NCBI GenBank assembly: GCA_964527585.1
Contig: CAZGPE010000004.1
Span: 34,345-98,344 of the forward strand
Length of the DNA: 64,000 bases
Source: Fimenecus sp964527585
GTDB lineage: Bacteria; Bacillota; Clostridia; Oscillospirales; Acutalibacteraceae
Reading direction: 5' to 3'
Position numbers and translations under genes: made by a program. Under the pieces are notes generated by a model. The model saw nothing but the letters and a program-made list of their open reading frames with translations, did not search any database and was not told where the DNA came from. Each line of letters begins with the position of its first letter. The stretch's first letter is position 1. Below, piece after piece: positions 53,287 to 62,338 of this stretch.

Positions 53287-53895
53287 CTATGAATTAAATT
53301 TATTCATTGCTTCGTCGATTTTTCCGTCAAGAATAAGTTCAAGAGCGCAACAAGCGTTTTCGCTTGCTTCTTTAAGCGGTTTCGCTTCATCCTTTTTGAA
53401 TTCGGAAAGAACCCAATCGGCAAGGTCGTAATCGGGATGAGGCTTTTTGCCGACACCGATTTTTATTCTCGGAAAATTATTGCTTGAAATACAGGATATT
53501 ATACTTTTAATCCCGTTATGTCCGCCGTCGGTTCCCTTGCGTTTAATTCTGAGTTTTCCGACATCAAGTGAAATATCATCAAATATAACAATCACATTTT
53601 CGGGCGGAATTTTATAAAAATTAACCGCTTCTCTTACCGCTTCTCCGCTTAAATTCATATATGTCTGCGGTTTCATAACAATAACACGGTGTGAGTTTAT
53701 AACGGTATCGGCTATAAGCGCTTTATATTTGAGCTTATTTATCTTAAATCCGTATTTTTCCGCAAGTTCGTCAACGCACAAAAAGCCCGAATTGTGTCTT
53801 GTGAGCGTATACTTTTTATCGGGATTTCCGAGTCCGACCACAAGAAATTCAGGCGTGCCGACAGCCTTGGTTTTGAAATTTAGTCTGTCAAACAT
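53287..53895 (-). CDS. pth: Peptidyl-tRNA hydrolase
   Basis: Releases tRNA from prematurely dropped peptidyl-tRNA. The protein is 202 aa; its N-terminus carries about 15 extra residues before FLVVGLGNPDKKYTLTRHNS (catalytic His in TRHN). MKPQTYMNLSGEAV and DDISLDVGKLRIKRKGTDGG are the other signatures. 14 nt before mfd. Confidence 0.96.
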   Translation of the reverse strand: MFDRLNFKTKAVGTPEFLVVGLGNPDKKYTLTRHNSGFLCVDELAEKYGFKINKLKYKALIADTVINSHRVIVMKPQTYMNLSGEAVREAVNFYKIPPENVIVIFDDISLDVGKLRIKRKGTDGGHNGIKSIISCISSNNFPRIKIGVGKKPHPDYDLADWVLSEFKKDEAKPLKEASENACCALELILDGKIDEAMNKFNS

Positions 53896-53911
53896 ATTAT
53901 TTTATTCCTCT

Positions 53912-55264
53912 TTATTTTGTATCTCTTTTAATTCTCCAACCGTTTTTATTCACCTGTCTTGCTCTTGCAATACCGAGTGAATCATCGGGAACATCTTCTG
54001 TAATTGTCGATCCCGCCGCCGTATAAGCGCCTTCTCCGACAGTTACCGGAGCGACAAGATTTGTATTGCAACCGATAAAAGCATCGTCTTTAATTCTGGT
54101 TCTAAATTTTGCTTTTCCGGTGTAATTAACCGTAACCGTACCACATCCAAAATTGACACGCTTACCTACATCACTGTCTCCGACATAAGTCAAATGCGAA
54201 ACTTTTGTTCCGGTGTCAATTGTCGAGTTTTTCACTTCAACGAAATTTCCGAGATGCACATTTTCCCCGACAACCGAATTCGGTCTTATATGAACAAACG
54301 GCCCGATATTACATCCCGATTTAACCGTCGAATGATAGCACTGCGTTTCATTGAGAACAACCCCGTCTCCGATTACGCTGTCCTCAATGAGTGTGTTAGG
54401 CCCGATATGGCACCCTTTTCCTATTTTTACTTTTCCTCTTATAATCGTACCCGGCAAAATCAAAGTGTCAACTCCGATTTCAACATCCGGTTCAATCATA
54501 ATGCTGTCAAAACAGGGGATATCAACTCCGGCATCAAGATGTTTAAGCAATTCGTTCTTTCTCGCAACTTCGTTAAGCATATAGAGTTGGCGTCTTGTGT
54601 TTGCTCTTAAAACAATATCGGGAGCATCCGCATAATATGCATCAACTTTACCGCCGCTGTTTTTTATTTCGTTTACGGCATTGCTGATAACACCTTTTCC
54701 GGCTTTAACGCTTCCCTCAAAACTCGAAAGCAAAGCTTTTCCGTCAAACCAATATGCGCCGGAACTTACTTCAAAAATCTTTTTTATATCGCTGGTTGCG
54801 TCTTTTTCCTCAACAACATCAACAAAAACGCCGTTTTCATCACGGACAATTCTCGAATAACCGAACGGCATATCAACCTGTGTCGAAACAAGCGTTACAT
54901 CGTTGCCGTTGGAAATATGTTCCTGCATAGCGTTTCTCAAAACAACCGCATCTGCAAGAGGTGCATCACCTCTGAGGGCTAACACATCCGCTTGAGAATA
55001 CTGCTTTACAAAATCGACAAATTCGCTTTCGACATCCTTTTTTTCGAAAGTTTTACATCCGAGCGTTTCCGCAAAAGCCGAAACTTCCGTATCGCCGTCG
55101 GACACAATAACGATAATATCTTCGATTCCGCATTTTTTTACGGTGTTTATAACTCTGCTGATTATCGGTTCGGAAAGTACGCACATCATATAAGTCGAAT
55201 GGTACGACTTAATAAGTGGATTTTCCTCTGCCGCCAAAATGACAGCCGCACATTTCTTAATCAT
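53912..55264 (-). CDS. glmU: Bifunctional UDP-GlcNAc pyrophosphorylase / GlcN-1-P acetyltransferase
   Basis: Makes UDP-GlcNAc for the cell wall. 450 aa. The uridyltransferase half begins AAVILAAEENPLIKS, unusual because the canonical LAAGxGTRM loop is altered (AEENPLIKS), while LRGDAPLADA and YWFDGKALL are kept. The C-terminal left-handed beta-helix has many hexad repeats (IGPFVHIRPNSVVGENVHLG, TVTVNYTGKAKFRT). The variant N-terminal loop may lower or change pyrophosphorylase activity; acetyltransferase part looks standard. Confidence 0.9.
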   Translation of the reverse strand: MIKKCAAVILAAEENPLIKSYHSTYMMCVLSEPIISRVINTVKKCGIEDIIVIVSDGDTEVSAFAETLGCKTFEKKDVESEFVDFVKQYSQADVLALRGDAPLADAVVLRNAMQEHISNGNDVTLVSTQVDMPFGYSRIVRDENGVFVDVVEEKDATSDIKKIFEVSSGAYWFDGKALLSSFEGSVKAGKGVISNAVNEIKNSGGKVDAYYADAPDIVLRANTRRQLYMLNEVARKNELLKHLDAGVDIPCFDSIMIEPDVEIGVDTLILPGTIIRGKVKIGKGCHIGPNTLIEDSVIGDGVVLNETQCYHSTVKSGCNIGPFVHIRPNSVVGENVHLGNFVEVKNSTIDTGTKVSHLTYVGDSDVGKRVNFGCGTVTVNYTGKAKFRTRIKDDAFIGCNTNLVAPVTVGEGAYTAAGSTITEDVPDDSLGIARARQVNKNGWRIKRDTK

Positions 55265-55280
55265 TCAAAATACCTCACTT

Positions 55281-57125
55281 TCAGTTTTCGATAAAGTATT
55301 TTTCATACCAAAGCAAGAACGAATAAACCGACCATATTTTTTTCATATTGTGTGCTGCTCCCGATTTGTGATCGTCTAACAGTTTTACAATATACTCACG
55401 GTTGAAAAATTCGCCGGCCATATCCGATTCGAATTTTTCCTTAACCGTATTATAAAATTCATCACGCTTAAGCCAATCGTTAAGCGGAGTTAAAAATCCG
55501 GTTTTTCTCATCGAGGAAGTTTCCTGCGGAAGTTCCTTTGCCGCAGCACCTCTGAGCGCCACTTTTGTCGTTTCACCGTTAACTCTGTATTTTGACGGTA
55601 TTCTGAGTGCTATTTTAAGCATTTCTTTATCAAGGAAGGGAACTCTCAGTTCAAGAGAATTCGCCATACTCATTCTATCCGCTTTAACGAGTATATCCTG
55701 AACAAGCCATGTTCTTATATCGGCATATTGCATCTTTGTTATATCGTCTTCGCCCTCAACTTCGTCAAAGAACTGTTTTGTGTAAGTCCAAGGCTCCGAT
55801 GACGGTATTTTTTCGGCAAGCAATTTATCAAGTTCCGAATGGTTGTAAACATAGTTGCATCTTATGAATCTCTGCTCAATCGGGTATCTGCCTCTTGTAA
55901 GAAAACGCTGTCCGTGGAAACAGGGGAGTTTTTCCGCAACATTTCCGAGTAAGGTTCTTATTCCCTGAGGCACTTTCATATATTTTTCAAAATCAAGCGG
56001 TTCCCTATAATAATGATAACCGCCGAACAGTTCATCCGCACCTTCTCCCGAAAGCACAACTTTAACCTGTTTCGATGCAAGTTCGGCAAGAAAATAGAGT
56101 GCAAGTGCCGAAGGGTTGGGGAGAGGTTCATCCATATAATACTGCACAGTCGGAGCAATATCGAAATATTCCTTCGCCGTTATTTTCTTTGTAAAATTCG
56201 GTACATCTTCGTGTTCGGCAAATTTCACCGCTTTATCAAGTTCGGAATATTTTTCTTCGGCGTATCCTACCGAGAAAGTCTTAACCTTATTTCTCTTCGC
56301 CATTTCATGAACAACATAACTTGAGTCCACGCCGCTGGAAAGAAAACATCCGACTTCAACATCGGCAATTCCGTGAGCGACTGTCGAGCCCTTAAATGTT
56401 TCGTCTATAAGATTTTCCCAATACTCAATGTTTTTACTGTCATCTATATCATATTCGGGAGTGAAATATCTTGCGGTTTCGAATTTACCGTTTTCGTATT
56501 CAAAATAACTTCCGGGTTCAAGTTTATATACATTTTTGAACAGTGTTTGTGTTGTCGGAATGTATTCAAAACAAAGATAATCCGGAATTCTTTCTTTGTT
56601 AAGTTCTTTTTTGAAAAGCGGATTGGACAGAAACGACTTTATTTCGGAACCGAAAAGGAAATTACCTTCGTTAAGATAATAGAAAAACGGTTTTATTCCG
56701 AAAATATCCCTTGCACCGAAAATCTTTTTTTCATTTTTATCCCAAATAACGAAAGCAAACATACCTCTGAGTTTTCCGAGAATTTCTTTGCCGTATTCTT
56801 CAAACCCGTGAAGTATTACTTCCGTATCGGTCTTTGTTTTGAAAATATGTCCTTTTTCGATAAGTTGCGTTCTGATTTCTCCGTAGTTATATATTTCTCC
56901 GTTAAATACAATAACTTTTGTTCCGTCTTCGTTTGTTATCGGCTGACTTCCGCCGTCGAGATCTATTATCGAAAGTCTTCTGAAGCCGAGAGAGACATCG
57001 GAATCAACATAATAATCTTCCTGGTCGGGACCTCTGTGAACAATTCTGTCCGCCATTGCTTTAATAATTTTTTGATTTGCTTCGTTATTGTTTTGGGTAT
57101 TAACATATCCGACAAATCCGCACAT
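55281..57125 (-). CDS. asnB: Glutamine-dependent asparagine synthetase (AsnB/AsnH type)
   Basis: Amidotransferase of 614 aa. Glutaminase domain with nucleophile Cys2 (MCGFVGYVNT), NRIVHRGPDQE-type segment and FNGEIYNYGEIR; synthetase domain with the PP loop VGCFLSSGVDSSYVVHEM and LSGEGADELFGGYHYY. It is the third gene after an aspartate-ligase-like ATP-grasp and an aspartate racemase, so besides free Asn synthesis it may amidate D-Asp in peptidoglycan precursors, like AsnH of Lactococcus; this is inferred from context. Confidence 0.93.
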   Translation of the reverse strand: MCGFVGYVNTQNNNEANQKIIKAMADRIVHRGPDQEDYYVDSDVSLGFRRLSIIDLDGGSQPITNEDGTKVIVFNGEIYNYGEIRTQLIEKGHIFKTKTDTEVILHGFEEYGKEILGKLRGMFAFVIWDKNEKKIFGARDIFGIKPFFYYLNEGNFLFGSEIKSFLSNPLFKKELNKERIPDYLCFEYIPTTQTLFKNVYKLEPGSYFEYENGKFETARYFTPEYDIDDSKNIEYWENLIDETFKGSTVAHGIADVEVGCFLSSGVDSSYVVHEMAKRNKVKTFSVGYAEEKYSELDKAVKFAEHEDVPNFTKKITAKEYFDIAPTVQYYMDEPLPNPSALALYFLAELASKQVKVVLSGEGADELFGGYHYYREPLDFEKYMKVPQGIRTLLGNVAEKLPCFHGQRFLTRGRYPIEQRFIRCNYVYNHSELDKLLAEKIPSSEPWTYTKQFFDEVEGEDDITKMQYADIRTWLVQDILVKADRMSMANSLELRVPFLDKEMLKIALRIPSKYRVNGETTKVALRGAAAKELPQETSSMRKTGFLTPLNDWLKRDEFYNTVKEKFESDMAGEFFNREYIVKLLDDHKSGAAHNMKKIWSVYSFLLWYEKYFIEN

Positions 57126-57136
57126 AAACTAACCTC

Positions 57137-57868
57137 TTAATCTTTAAGTTTCTTTCCGCACGCCGAAATACTCGCTCTTGCAAGACATTCCATTGAATCA
57201 ACAACATCGACACGCTTTATATTGTAATCTTTTTTAATTATCGAAAGTTCGGTACATCCGAGGATTATTGCATCACAGCCTTGTTTCTTCATTTCTCCGA
57301 TAATTCGCTGGAATTCGCAAATATCCACTTCTTCTCCGGCTTTTACCTGATTGTAAATTATATTCATCAGCGATTCTTGATCGTACCGAGACGGAACGGC
57401 ATATTCAAGCGAGTGCTTTTTAATAATGTTCTGATACGCCTCGGACTTTATCGTTCCGTCAGTGGCAAGCACTCCGATTTTTTTAATGTCAGGCACCGTT
57501 TTTTCACAATAGCTTACGGTTTCTTCCAAAATATTTATTATCGGAACATCAACATTTTTTTGAATTTCATCAAAAAAATAGTGAGCCGTGTTACAAGGAA
57601 TAACTATAAAATCGCACCCGTCTTTTTCAAGCATTTTCGCATCGTTTATCATAACAGGCAAAGGATTCTCCTTGCTGTTATCGAGAATGTATGCTGTTCT
57701 GTCGGGGATTGAAGAATGGTTTAATATAATCGTCGTGATATGTTCTTGGTCTGTTTTGGCGTCAGTCATTTTAATAATAAGGTCGGCAAAATAAACCGTT
57801 GCCTGCGGACCCACTCCGCCTATCACACCGAGAACTTTTTCATATTCTTTTTCTTTCACTTTTTTCAC
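57137..57868 (-). CDS. Aspartate/glutamate racemase family protein, probable aspartate racemase
   Basis: PLP-independent racemase of 243 aa. GVIGGVGPQATVYFADLI is the aspartate racemase start; the two catalytic Cys are in VIPCNTAHYF and ILGCTELSII. The ALEKDGCDF and DSMECLAR segments agree. Start is GTG at 57868 or GTG 57859; both have weak ribosome sites, suggesting translation coupled to the ligase gene 9 nt upstream. Supplies D-Asp to the neighbouring ligase (inference). Confidence 0.9.
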   Translation of the reverse strand: MKKVKEKEYEKVLGVIGGVGPQATVYFADLIIKMTDAKTDQEHITTIILNHSSIPDRTAYILDNSKENPLPVMINDAKMLEKDGCDFIVIPCNTAHYFFDEIQKNVDVPIINILEETVSYCEKTVPDIKKIGVLATDGTIKSEAYQNIIKKHSLEYAVPSRYDQESLMNIIYNQVKAGEEVDICEFQRIIGEMKKQGCDAIILGCTELSIIKKDYNIKRVDVVDSMECLARASISACGKKLKD

Positions 57869-57877
57869 TTTCTTAAA

Positions 57878-59089
57878 TTAAAAGTATTTTTTGAATTTCC
57901 TGAATTGGTTAAGAAGCGCCGCTCTCGCATAAAAATTATGTTTCAAATTTTTATCTGCCTTATAAAGCAACGGATAAGTTACCTTGCCTTCTTTGAAAAG
58001 TTTTCTCGCAAGGTCTTTGAAATCGCTTTCGGGAACATACTTCATAATTACGCCTTTCGGCACAACGGAATACAGGTTTATATTGTCCGCAACCGTATAT
58101 TCTCCGAGATTATCGTAAATATAATCGTCGACAATCCATTTTACCGTGTTAAATCCGCTTCCCGTAACATAAAAATTACTTCTTCCGAGGCGGACATTTA
58201 TTTCAAAGAATTTATATTTGCCGTCTCTTTCATCGTATTTAATATCGAAATTCGCAAATCCGACATAACCGATATGTTCAAGGAATTTTGTTGCGGCGGC
58301 AACTATTTCCGGATTAACTTCATTGATTATGGCAACAGGATTTCCGATTGCAGTCGGCGTATGATCCTCAAGTAATGTTCTGCCCAAAGCGGCAAATCTG
58401 ACCTTCGAGTTTTTATCGCAATAGCAGGTAAGAACTCTCATATAGGTATCATCACCCGGTATTTTATCTTGAATAAGGAACTTATAATCATAACTCGATT
58501 TTTCAAGATTCCCCAGCATTTCTTTCAACTGAGTTTCGTTGTCAAAAGAAAATACTTTTTTCTTTCCTTCGAATTTAGCGTAATGATACATTGCCGAATT
58601 CGCCGGCTTTGCGATAACGGGATAGTCGAAATTAAATTTCAGATCATTCTCTTTTCCGCATTCGTATACATAAGTTTCGGGATAATCAAGTCCGAGTTCT
58701 TCGAAAATTTCGTAAAACTTATCTTTAAGCACAATTTTATTGAGCAAATCTTCATCAATATACGGAACAATATAATACGGTTCAAGCACTTTTTTAGACT
58801 CTATAAGCGCACGAACATACCAATCTCCGCAGCCTAAAACTATAAGTTTCTTTTTTCCTTCAAACTCTTTTCCGATTTCAAGAAGTCTTTCTACAAGCAC
58901 TTCTTTTTTTTCGAGATTTGGAAAAATTCTGTTTTCGATTATATCCGAGTTGGCAATATATCCGCCTTCGGACATACTCAAAACCAAAGATTTAATATTG
59001 TATTCCTCATGAAAACTTCTCGCAAGCGAATATGCCGTTATATCCGCACCGAGAATTACGGGGAGAAATTCTCTTTCTTCAAAATGCAT
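57878..59089 (-). CDS. ATP-grasp ligase, D-aspartate ligase-like (Asl type)
   Basis: Protein of 403 aa with an ATP-grasp fold: N-domain (FLPVILGADITAYSLARSFH), KPANSAMYHYA, FLIQDKIPGDDTYMRVLTCY and the Mg site KFFEINVRLGRSNFYVTGSG. Length and architecture match the peptidoglycan D-aspartate ligase of Enterococcus faecium (Asl-fm), which adds D-Asp to the L-Lys side chain of UDP-MurNAc-pentapeptide, and which is likewise next to an aspartate racemase. Other carboxylate-amine ligases share the fold, so substrate is inferred. ATG 59089 is better spaced from AGAGG than 59095. Confidence 0.78.
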   Translation of the reverse strand: MHFEEREFLPVILGADITAYSLARSFHEEYNIKSLVLSMSEGGYIANSDIIENRIFPNLEKKEVLVERLLEIGKEFEGKKKLIVLGCGDWYVRALIESKKVLEPYYIVPYIDEDLLNKIVLKDKFYEIFEELGLDYPETYVYECGKENDLKFNFDYPVIAKPANSAMYHYAKFEGKKKVFSFDNETQLKEMLGNLEKSSYDYKFLIQDKIPGDDTYMRVLTCYCDKNSKVRFAALGRTLLEDHTPTAIGNPVAIINEVNPEIVAAATKFLEHIGYVGFANFDIKYDERDGKYKFFEINVRLGRSNFYVTGSGFNTVKWIVDDYIYDNLGEYTVADNINLYSVVPKGVIMKYVPESDFKDLARKLFKEGKVTYPLLYKADKNLKHNFYARAALLNQFRKFKKYF

Positions 59090-59127
59090 AAACATTACCT
59101 CTTTACTGCATTATAATGTATCATTTT

Positions 59128-59156
59128 ATTATAAATTATATCAATATTCGTGTCAA
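59128..59156 (-). promoter_or_regulatory. Promoter of the ligase-racemase-asnB operon
   Basis: Minus strand TTGACA (59156-59151), 17 nt, TATAAT (59133-59128): full consensus. Confidence 0.9.
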
Positions 59157-59232
59157 GCAATTACACCCGTTTCAAGCGAAGTTTGAAAAATGTTTCCGTA
59201 TTATTTTTCGCTTACCAAAGCAATATATACTG

Positions 59233-59261
59233 TTTACATTCGTCCGTTTTTGATTTATAAT
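59233..59261 (+). promoter_or_regulatory. Promoter of the glycerophosphodiesterase cluster
   Basis: TTTACA (59233-59238), 17 nt, TATAAT (59256-59261), 37 nt before the first GDPD start. Confidence 0.75.
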
Positions 59262-59297
59262 TATATGTTGTTATAATTGATTTTAGGAGGAGATTTT

Positions 59298-60152
59298 ATG
59301 GCTAAACTTAACAGATTTACTTCTTTTATGGGATATGCTTTTTCACCCGTATTTCAAAAACTCGTCTATAAAGGCATGAGAGCTAAACCCATCCTTCCCC
59401 GTGAAATTAAAAAAGCTACCGATTTGGGAAATATCGACCTTAACAAAACCAAATTCGTCGCTCACCGTGGGCTTTCCGGAATAAAACCCGAAAACACAGC
59501 ACCCGCTTTCATTGCGGCAGGTGAACACGGAAATTATTACGGCTTGGAATGTGATACTCACATGGCAAAAGACGGGGTGTGGATGATTGTTCACGATCCG
59601 AATCTCAACTCTCTTTACGATGCGTCGGGAGATGTCAAAAATCTTACAAGCGAAGAACTTCAATCAATAAAAATGATTCGTGGTGCAAACATTGACAAAC
59701 ACAGTGATGTTAAAATGTGCACACTGCAAGAATATGTTGATATATGTAAAAAATATAACTGCCGTCCGATAATAGAAATCAAAGATTCCCGCACGGAAAA
59801 AATGCAGGATTTTTATGATTTCCTTGTTAAAAACGGAATCGAAAAAACCTGTGTGGTTATTTCCTTTATAATCGAAGACCTCAAAGCGCTTAACAAAATC
59901 GACAAAGATATTGAAATGTGGTATCTTGTAAACTATCTTACCCATCACAATATCAAGCAGGCTATTGACAGCGGTTGCAAAGGTATGGATTTTGCCTGCT
60001 CGTTTAACGCTTGCCGTCCCGAAATGATAAGAAAAGTCATTAAAAAGGGACTTGTAGCTGCTTGTTGGACCGTTGACGACAAAGATGCGCTCAAATCAAT
60101 GGTCGATGCAGGCGTTACATACATAACAACAAATTCAATTCTTCCGGAATAA
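59298..60152 (+). CDS. Glycerophosphodiester phosphodiesterase, cytoplasmic
   Basis: GDPD-family TIM-barrel enzyme of 284 aa without signal peptide. Active-site His and Glu/Asp are in VAHRGLSGIKPENTAPAF and GLECDTHMAKDGVWMIVHD; IIEIKDS and CWTVDD follow. Splits glycerophosphodiesters, possibly from lipid or teichoic-acid turnover. GGAGGAGATTTT precedes the ATG. A paralogue follows immediately. Confidence 0.92.
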   Translation: MAKLNRFTSFMGYAFSPVFQKLVYKGMRAKPILPREIKKATDLGNIDLNKTKFVAHRGLSGIKPENTAPAFIAAGEHGNYYGLECDTHMAKDGVWMIVHDPNLNSLYDASGDVKNLTSEELQSIKMIRGANIDKHSDVKMCTLQEYVDICKKYNCRPIIEIKDSRTEKMQDFYDFLVKNGIEKTCVVISFIIEDLKALNKIDKDIEMWYLVNYLTHHNIKQAIDSGCKGMDFACSFNACRPEMIRKVIKKGLVAACWTVDDKDALKSMVDAGVTYITTNSILPE

Positions 60153-60167
60153 GTGAGATATAAAAAA

Positions 60168-61010
60168 ATGAAAAAACAGATTAAAATCGCTCTCTGTACC
60201 GCAGGGACAGTCTTTCTTTGCGCAATAATCGTATTTGCGGGAATAAAGACAAAATATAAACTTGACGAAAAACACTTCTATGCAGCAAACACTAACACCA
60301 ATCCCGTTCTGCTCGTCGCTCACCGTGGCTACTCCGATGCAGCACCCGAAAACACCCTCGCTTCATTTATCGAAGCGGGAAAAAGCGGGAAGTTTTACGG
60401 TGCGGAATGTGATGTTCAGCAAACTTCCGACGGCGTTTGGGTTATAATGCACGATGATGATGTTAAACGAACAACAGACGGAGAGGGGAATGTTTCCGAT
60501 TTTACATACGAACAGCTTTCCCTCTTAAATATCGACTCCGGAAGCGGAATCGACAAATATCCTAACGAAAAAATCCCGACACTCGAAGAATATCTCGATG
60601 TGTGCAGACAGTATTCAATGAGACCGTTTATTGAAATTAAATCTACGGCAACACCCGAACAGGCTGCCGACATATACAGTGTTCTTTGTAAACACTCTTA
60701 CGAAAAAGAGTGCACCGTCATCAGTTTCAATCTCGGTGTTCTCGAAAGTCTCCGTGCGCTCGACAGCGATTTAGATATTTATTATCTATCCACATTTATC
60801 ACAGAAAAAGACATCAGTGCTTGCATAAAAAACAACTTCGGTCTTGATTTCAACCAGGCAAAAGAACACAATACCGCAAAAGTTTTGAACAAAGTCTACG
60901 ACAACGGAATAAGTCTTGCCGCATGGACAGTAAAAACTCAGCAACAGTATAACCGTATGATTGATAACGGAATAAACATTATAACCTGCAACTCACCCGA
61001 TTTTAACTGA
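60168..61010 (+). CDS. Glycerophosphodiester phosphodiesterase, membrane-anchored
   Basis: Paralogue of the preceding gene with an added N-terminal transmembrane segment (IALCTAGTVFLCAIIVFAGI), so it acts outside the cell. VAHRGYSDAAPENTLASF and GAECDVQQTSDGVWVIMHDD hold the active site; FIEIKST and AAWTVKT follow. 280 aa from ATG 60168 (AAGTGAG upstream); GTG 60153 is possible. The pair looks like a duplication giving one enzyme per compartment. Confidence 0.9.
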   Translation: MKKQIKIALCTAGTVFLCAIIVFAGIKTKYKLDEKHFYAANTNTNPVLLVAHRGYSDAAPENTLASFIEAGKSGKFYGAECDVQQTSDGVWVIMHDDDVKRTTDGEGNVSDFTYEQLSLLNIDSGSGIDKYPNEKIPTLEEYLDVCRQYSMRPFIEIKSTATPEQAADIYSVLCKHSYEKECTVISFNLGVLESLRALDSDLDIYYLSTFITEKDISACIKNNFGLDFNQAKEHNTAKVLNKVYDNGISLAAWTVKTQQQYNRMIDNGINIITCNSPDFN

Positions 61011-61023
61011 CAAGGAGAAATAT

Positions 61024-61815
61024 ATGGCAAAGTTTTGTCCGCTTTTTTCGTCCTCTTCGGGAAATTCCGTATACATCGGTTGCGGTGAATCGGGAATTTT
61101 GGTTGATGTCGGAGTCAGCGCAAAAAAAACGGAACTCGCTCTTAATAATATAGGTGTTGATCCCGACTCTATTAAGGCGATTTTTATAACACACGAACAT
61201 TACGACCATATCAGCGGACTTCGTGTCTTCGCCTCTAAGCATAACATCAAGGTAATAGCCCTCGAAAAAACTCTCGAATATCTTGAAACCAACACTTTTC
61301 CCGATAAAAAGATCCTTACCGATACAATAGGGGAAGCCGGGTACGATCTCGGATCTTTATTTGTAAAACCTTTTCGAACTTCTCATGATGCTATTGAAAG
61401 TTGCGGATACTGTGTTGAAACATCCGATGGAAGAAAACTGTCTGTCGCTACCGATCTCGGACTCATAACCGATACCGTTCATAATGCGATTTGCACAAGC
61501 GATTTAGTAATGATCGAATCAAATCACGATGTCCGTATGCTCGAAAACGGACCTTATCCCTATCCGCTGAAAAAACGGATACTCGGAAGCACAGGCCATC
61601 TTTCCAACGACTCGTGCGCCGAAGAAGTAGTAAAATTGTTGGAAAGCGGAACAACAAGATTTTTCCTCGGTCATTTAAGCAAAGAAAACAATTTTCCGCA
61701 ATTGGCATATCAAACTTCGTTTTCTTTTCTTGAATGTGCGGGTGCAAAAGAAGACAGCGATTACATATTAAAAGTCGCAAAACCCGAATGGGACAGTAAG
61801 GCGGTAATGTTATGA
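61024..61815 (+). CDS. Metallo-beta-lactamase fold hydrolase, YycJ/WalJ type
   Basis: Protein of 263 aa. CPLFSSSSGNSVYIG is the YycJ start; the metal motif is ITHEHYDHISGL, with HLSNDSCAEEV and FLGHLSKENN later. YycJ proteins are DNA-processing 5' exonuclease-like enzymes, often near walRK and rlmH. Here rlmH follows with an ATGA overlap, matching the usual order. Confidence 0.9.
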   Translation: MAKFCPLFSSSSGNSVYIGCGESGILVDVGVSAKKTELALNNIGVDPDSIKAIFITHEHYDHISGLRVFASKHNIKVIALEKTLEYLETNTFPDKKILTDTIGEAGYDLGSLFVKPFRTSHDAIESCGYCVETSDGRKLSVATDLGLITDTVHNAICTSDLVMIESNHDVRMLENGPYPYPLKKRILGSTGHLSNDSCAEEVVKLLESGTTRFFLGHLSKENNFPQLAYQTSFSFLECAGAKEDSDYILKVAKPEWDSKAVML

Positions 61816-62294
61816 TAAATATTACGGTTATTGCATTAGGCAAACTCAAAGAAAAATATATGAGGGAGTTTTCGGACGAATACATAAAAAGGCTCACCGC
61901 TTTTTGCAAACTGAACATCGTAGAACTCGCACCTAAGCAACTTTCGGAACGCCCTTCGCAAAGTGAAATAAAAAACGCTTTGGAAATTGAAGCACAGCAA
62001 ATCAAAGCTAAAATTCCGCAAAACTCATTTGTTTTTTCAATGTGTATTGAGGGAAAACAATTATCGAGTGAAGCGTTTAGTAAAAAAATATCTAACATTG
62101 CTTTAGACGGAAAAAGCAGTATAGTATTCATCTTGGGAAGTTCATTCGGACTCAGTGAAGAAATCAAAGCACTTTCCGATTTCAAGTTTTCAATGTCCGA
62201 AATGACATTTCCGCATCAAATGGCACGGATAATGTTGCTTGAACAAATTTACAGAGCGTTTCAAATCAGTTCCGGCGGAAAATATCACAAATAA
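61812..62294 (+). CDS. rlmH: 23S rRNA (pseudouridine-1915 N3) methyltransferase
   Basis: SPOUT methyltransferase of 160 aa: ITVIALGKLKEKYMREFSDE at the start, VFILGSSFGLSEEI for SAM binding and MTFPHQMARIMLLEQIYRAF near the end. The final motif reads SSGGKYHK where RGEPYHK is usual. Coupled to yycJ. Confidence 0.94.
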   Translation: MINITVIALGKLKEKYMREFSDEYIKRLTAFCKLNIVELAPKQLSERPSQSEIKNALEIEAQQIKAKIPQNSFVFSMCIEGKQLSSEAFSKKISNIALDGKSSIVFILGSSFGLSEEIKALSDFKFSMSEMTFPHQMARIMLLEQIYRAFQISSGGKYHK

Positions 62295-62295
62295 C

Positions 62296-62338
62296 AAAAT
62301 GGAGCAAACTTCAAAAAGTCTGCTCCATTTATTTTTAC
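62296..62338. terminator. Terminator between rlmH and the LRR-SLH gene
   Basis: AAATGGAGCA ... TGCTCCATTTATTTTT; it can act in both directions for the convergent genes. Confidence 0.85.
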
